NCBI RefSeq assembly: GCF_001426885.1
Contig: NZ_LMFP01000028.1
Span: 457,811 to 521,810, forward strand
Source: Pelomonas sp. Root1444
GTDB taxonomy: Bacteria; Pseudomonadota; Gammaproteobacteria; Burkholderiales; Burkholderiaceae_C
Direction: 5' to 3'
DNA length: 64,000 bases
How positions within the stretch are numbered: position 1 is the stretch's first letter; every line of letters begins with the position of its first letter. Shown here piece after piece: positions 61,725-64,000 of the stretch. Below the pieces are notes generated by a model. It was not told the origin of the DNA and ran no database searches. It saw only the letters and a program-made list of their open reading frames with translations. The position numbers and the translations under genes were made by a program.

Positions 61725-64000
61725 ATGCCCACCCCCGGCCACCGCACCCTGATCCATATCGCCGCCCTCGGCGCCTGCGCCAGCTTCGCGCTGGCCGCCC
61801 ATGCCCAGGAGGCCGCGCCCGCCGCCGATGCGGAACCTGCCGGTGCCAGCGGCTCGAACGTGCTCAGCCCCGTCGTCGTCTCGGGCTCGCGCATCTCCGC
61901 ACGCGGCTTCACGCAGCCCACGCCGACCACCCGCATGGTGGCCGCGGACCTGGAGAAGGTCGCCAAGCCCAACCTCTTCAACGCGCTCGCCGAACTGCCC
62001 GCGCTGCAAGGGAGCACCGGCCGCACCACCAGCACCAACAGCACCAGCAGCGGCATCCAGGGCCTGAGCTCGCTGAGCCTGCGCGGCCTCGGGCCCATCC
62101 GCACACTGACGCTGCTGGATGGCCAGCGCGTCGTCGGTGCCAATGTGACCGGCGTGACCGACGTCAGCCAGTTTCCGCAGCTGCTCATCAAGCAGGTGGA
62201 CGTGGTGACCGGCGGCGCGTCGGCGTCCTATGGCTCGGACGCCGTCGGCGGCGTGGTGAACTTCATCACCGACAAGCGCTTCAGCGGCTTCAAGGCCAAC
62301 GTCGAGGCTGGCGAAACCAACTACCACGACGACCGCAACGCCACGCTGCAAGCGGCTTGGGGCCGCGGCTTCCTCGACGGCCGCGCGCACCTGGTCGCCA
62401 GCGCCGAGTACAGCCGTGAAAAGGGCGTGCCCTCCCCCCGCTTCGGCGGCGCGGGCGCCAACGGCCGGACGTGGTTCAGGAACCCCGCCTTCCAGGTGCG
62501 CCCGATCGCGCAAACGACGGACGGCAAGCCGCAATACATCGCCATCGAGAACGCCCAGCAATTCCAGTACGCCAAGTACGGCCTCATCACCAACGGCCCG
62601 CTGCAGGGCACGGCCTTCGGCAAGGATGGCGCGCCCTTCCAGTTCCAGTACGGCTCGGGAGGCGTGCCCACCGGCACCGGCACCGTCACCGGGTGCATCA
62701 CGCCCTTCTGCGTCGGCGGCGACCTGAGCGGCACGGTCGGCGGCGGTACGACCCTGGGCATGAACATGGCACGCCAGGTGGCCTACACGCGCGGCAGCTA
62801 CGAGCTCAACGACGACCATGAGCTGTTCTTCAGCCTCAACTACGCCAAGGTCGACTCGCGCTTCACACCCAACCCGGGCGCGGCCAAGAACGACAACCTG
62901 ACCATCCAGTGCGACAACCCGTTCGTGCCCGCGTCCATCCAGACGGCCTGTGCGGCGAACGGCATCACCAGCTTCAAGTTCGGCACCTCCAACGCCAACT
63001 TCCCGAAGGACATCGAGGTCAACCCGGTGCGCACGCAGCTGCGCGCGGTGCTGGGTGCCAACGGCAAGTTCAATGCGCTCGGCAAGGCCTGGACGTACGA
63101 CGCGTACGCGGCGCATGGCCAGAACACCATCGACATCCGCGTCGCCAACATGTCGCTCAACGCGCGCTACAACGCCGCCATCGACGCCATCCGCGGCCCC
63201 GGCAACACCATCATCTGCCGCAACCCGGTGGCCGTCGCGTCGGGCTGCGTGCCGCTCAACATCCTCGGCGACGTGCCGGCCGACCCGGCGGCGATGGCCT
63301 ACATCGAACCGGCCAACGGGCCGCGCCAGCATTCCCGCCAGCGCCAGTCCGTCGCCAGCTTCGCCGTCAACGGCGAGCCGTTCTCGCTGTGGGCGGGCCC
63401 GGTGGCGCTGGCCTTCGGCGCGGAAGCGCGCCGGGAGCAATACCACGTCACCGGCGATCCTTACGGCAATGGCGTTTCGGCGGCCAGCCCCAACACGCCG
63501 GAGTACCCGGCCGACCCGCTGCTGAACACCAGCGTCGGCAACAACTGGTATGCCGGCAACTACCACAATGCCGTGGGCGCGTACCACGTGAAGGAAGGCT
63601 TCATCGAGCTCAACCTGCCGCTGTTCAAGTCCGCAAGCCTGGGCGAGGCCAACTTCAACGTCGCCGGCCGCCACACCCGCTACAGCACCTCCGGCAGCGT
63701 CGACAGCTGGAAGGCTGGCTCGACCTGGAAGACCGGCGTGGACGGCCTGCGCCTGCGCGCCGTCACGTCCCAGGACGTGCGCGCGCCCAACCTGAGCGAA
63801 CTCTTCGCCGCGCCGGTGGTCGTCAACAACACCGTCAACTACCAGGGCACCACGCTGACGGTGCAGCAACGCACCATCGGCAACACCAAACTGCGCCCCG
63901 AGATCGCCCGCAACACCACGCTGGGCGTCGTGCTGGCGCAGCCGAAGTGGGCGCCGGGCTTCAGCGCCTCCGTCGACTATTTCGACATCAAGGTCAACGA
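61725..64000 (+). CDS. TonB-dependent outer membrane receptor (3' end outside window)
   Basis: The first 758 residues are visible, starting MPTPGHRTLIHIAALGACA with AAGGAGA seven bases before the ATG. The signal peptide ends near LAAHAQ. A short linker with VLSPVVVSGSRI, a TonB-box-like segment, leads into the plug domain (LFNALAELPALQGS, SSLSLRGLGPIRTLTLLDG, VVTGGASASYGSDAVGGVVNF). The barrel region begins about residue 200 and is cut off at the end of the window (SASVDYFDIKVN). It should import an oligosaccharide or aldonic disaccharide across the outer membrane with TonB energy. The perfect operator 29 bp upstream ties it to the GH94 locus. Confidence 0.92.
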   Translation, partial: MPTPGHRTLIHIAALGACASFALAAHAQEAAPAADAEPAGASGSNVLSPVVVSGSRISARGFTQPTPTTRMVAADLEKVAKPNLFNALAELPALQGSTGRTTSTNSTSSGIQGLSSLSLRGLGPIRTLTLLDGQRVVGANVTGVTDVSQFPQLLIKQVDVVTGGASASYGSDAVGGVVNFITDKRFSGFKANVEAGETNYHDDRNATLQAAWGRGFLDGRAHLVASAEYSREKGVPSPRFGGAGANGRTWFRNPAFQVRPIAQTTDGKPQYIAIENAQQFQYAKYGLITNGPLQGTAFGKDGAPFQFQYGSGGVPTGTGTVTGCITPFCVGGDLSGTVGGGTTLGMNMARQVAYTRGSYELNDDHELFFSLNYAKVDSRFTPNPGAAKNDNLTIQCDNPFVPASIQTACAANGITSFKFGTSNANFPKDIEVNPVRTQLRAVLGANGKFNALGKAWTYDAYAAHGQNTIDIRVANMSLNARYNAAIDAIRGPGNTIICRNPVAVASGCVPLNILGDVPADPAAMAYIEPANGPRQHSRQRQSVASFAVNGEPFSLWAGPVALAFGAEARREQYHVTGDPYGNGVSAASPNTPEYPADPLLNTSVGNNWYAGNYHNAVGAYHVKEGFIELNLPLFKSASLGEANFNVAGRHTRYSTSGSVDSWKAGSTWKTGVDGLRLRAVTSQDVRAPNLSELFAAPVVVNNTVNYQGTTLTVQQRTIGNTKLRPEIARNTTLGVVLAQPKWAPGFSASVDYFDIKVN

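Noticed and set aside
61671-63869. 732-residue minus-strand ORF over the TonB-dependent receptor gene
   Set aside because: The plus strand encodes a signal peptide, plug and barrel with a good ribosome site. The minus ORF has no motif.
1-64000. tRNA, rRNA, insertion sequences or prophage
   Set aside because: No cloverleaf-like segment, rRNA stretch, transposase, integrase or terminal inverted repeat was noticed. A covariance-model scan would be needed to exclude small RNAs.

Overview
The window is a high-G+C chromosomal segment of a Gram-negative bacterium, most likely a betaproteobacterium of the order Burkholderiales (Roseateles/Rubrivivax/Ideonella-like). This rests on the RegB/RegA-SURF1-cyoABCD arrangement, a DUF2917 protein beside a GcvA-like LysR regulator, the single-chain PurL, and strongly G/C-biased third codon positions. 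The placement is an inference from gene content. No rRNA, tRNA, CRISPR array, insertion sequence or prophage was seen.

Region 1 (1-26.0 kb) looks like a surface-glycan and secretion region. It opens with the 3' part of a very large repeat protein built from about 120 octapeptides. These are arranged in near-perfect 408-bp (136-residue, 17-octad) modules and followed by a calcium-binding FrpC-like C-terminal domain. After a terminator come a TAXI-type membrane protein and a long leftward cluster. The cluster holds two glycosyltransferase-like proteins, an AlgX/AlgJ-like SGNH protein, a DegT aminotransferase, an FdtA-type sugar ketoisomerase, an AMP-dependent ligase, two carrier proteins, an FkbH-like enzyme, a MaoC-SDR fusion, a KAS III, a metallo-hydrolase, a second SDR, a GNAT and a methyltransferase. 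Together these could make an unusual acyl chain on a dedicated carrier protein and attach it to a 3-amino-3,6-dideoxyhexose. The region ends with a LapB/LssB-type type I secretion system: an outer-membrane TolC-like protein, a HlyD-like adaptor and an ABC transporter. The transporter gene overlaps by one base a TPR/GT41 (OGT/SPINDLY-type) glycosyltransferase gene. The working hypothesis is that the Ser/Thr-rich octad protein is O-glycosylated in the cytoplasm and exported by this system.

Region 2 (26.1-42.3 kb) is mostly ordinary housekeeping and small metabolic genes: DUF1993, a 2-hydroxyacid dehydrogenase with a split chromate transporter, a GlxA-type AraC regulator with a class III aminotransferase, upp, rlmB, a polysaccharide deacetylase/DUF1624/DUF4124 operon, a DegP-like protease, a YebC regulator, LysR/DUF2917/GNAT, an alpha/beta hydrolase, an LLM oxidoreductase and a cyanophycinase-family peptidase.

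Region 3 (42.3-56.0 kb) carries cyoABCD-SURF1-regB-regA, a likely redox-controlled quinol oxidase operon. It also has a divergent MHS-type transporter, a GST-ArsR-SRPBCC operon behind AGTTTCC-type repeats, and purL.

Region 4 (56.2-64 kb) is a carbohydrate-utilisation locus: gluconokinase, a GPH-type sugar symporter, a GH94 phosphorylase, a GntR-like LacI-family repressor and a TonB-dependent receptor that runs off the end. Three copies of the operator GGATAGCGCTATCC (one perfect, two with one mismatch) lie before the gluconokinase operon, the repressor gene and the receptor gene, and so tie them into one regulon. The combination of a GH94 enzyme with gluconokinase points to cellobionic acid (oxidised cellobiose) as the substrate.
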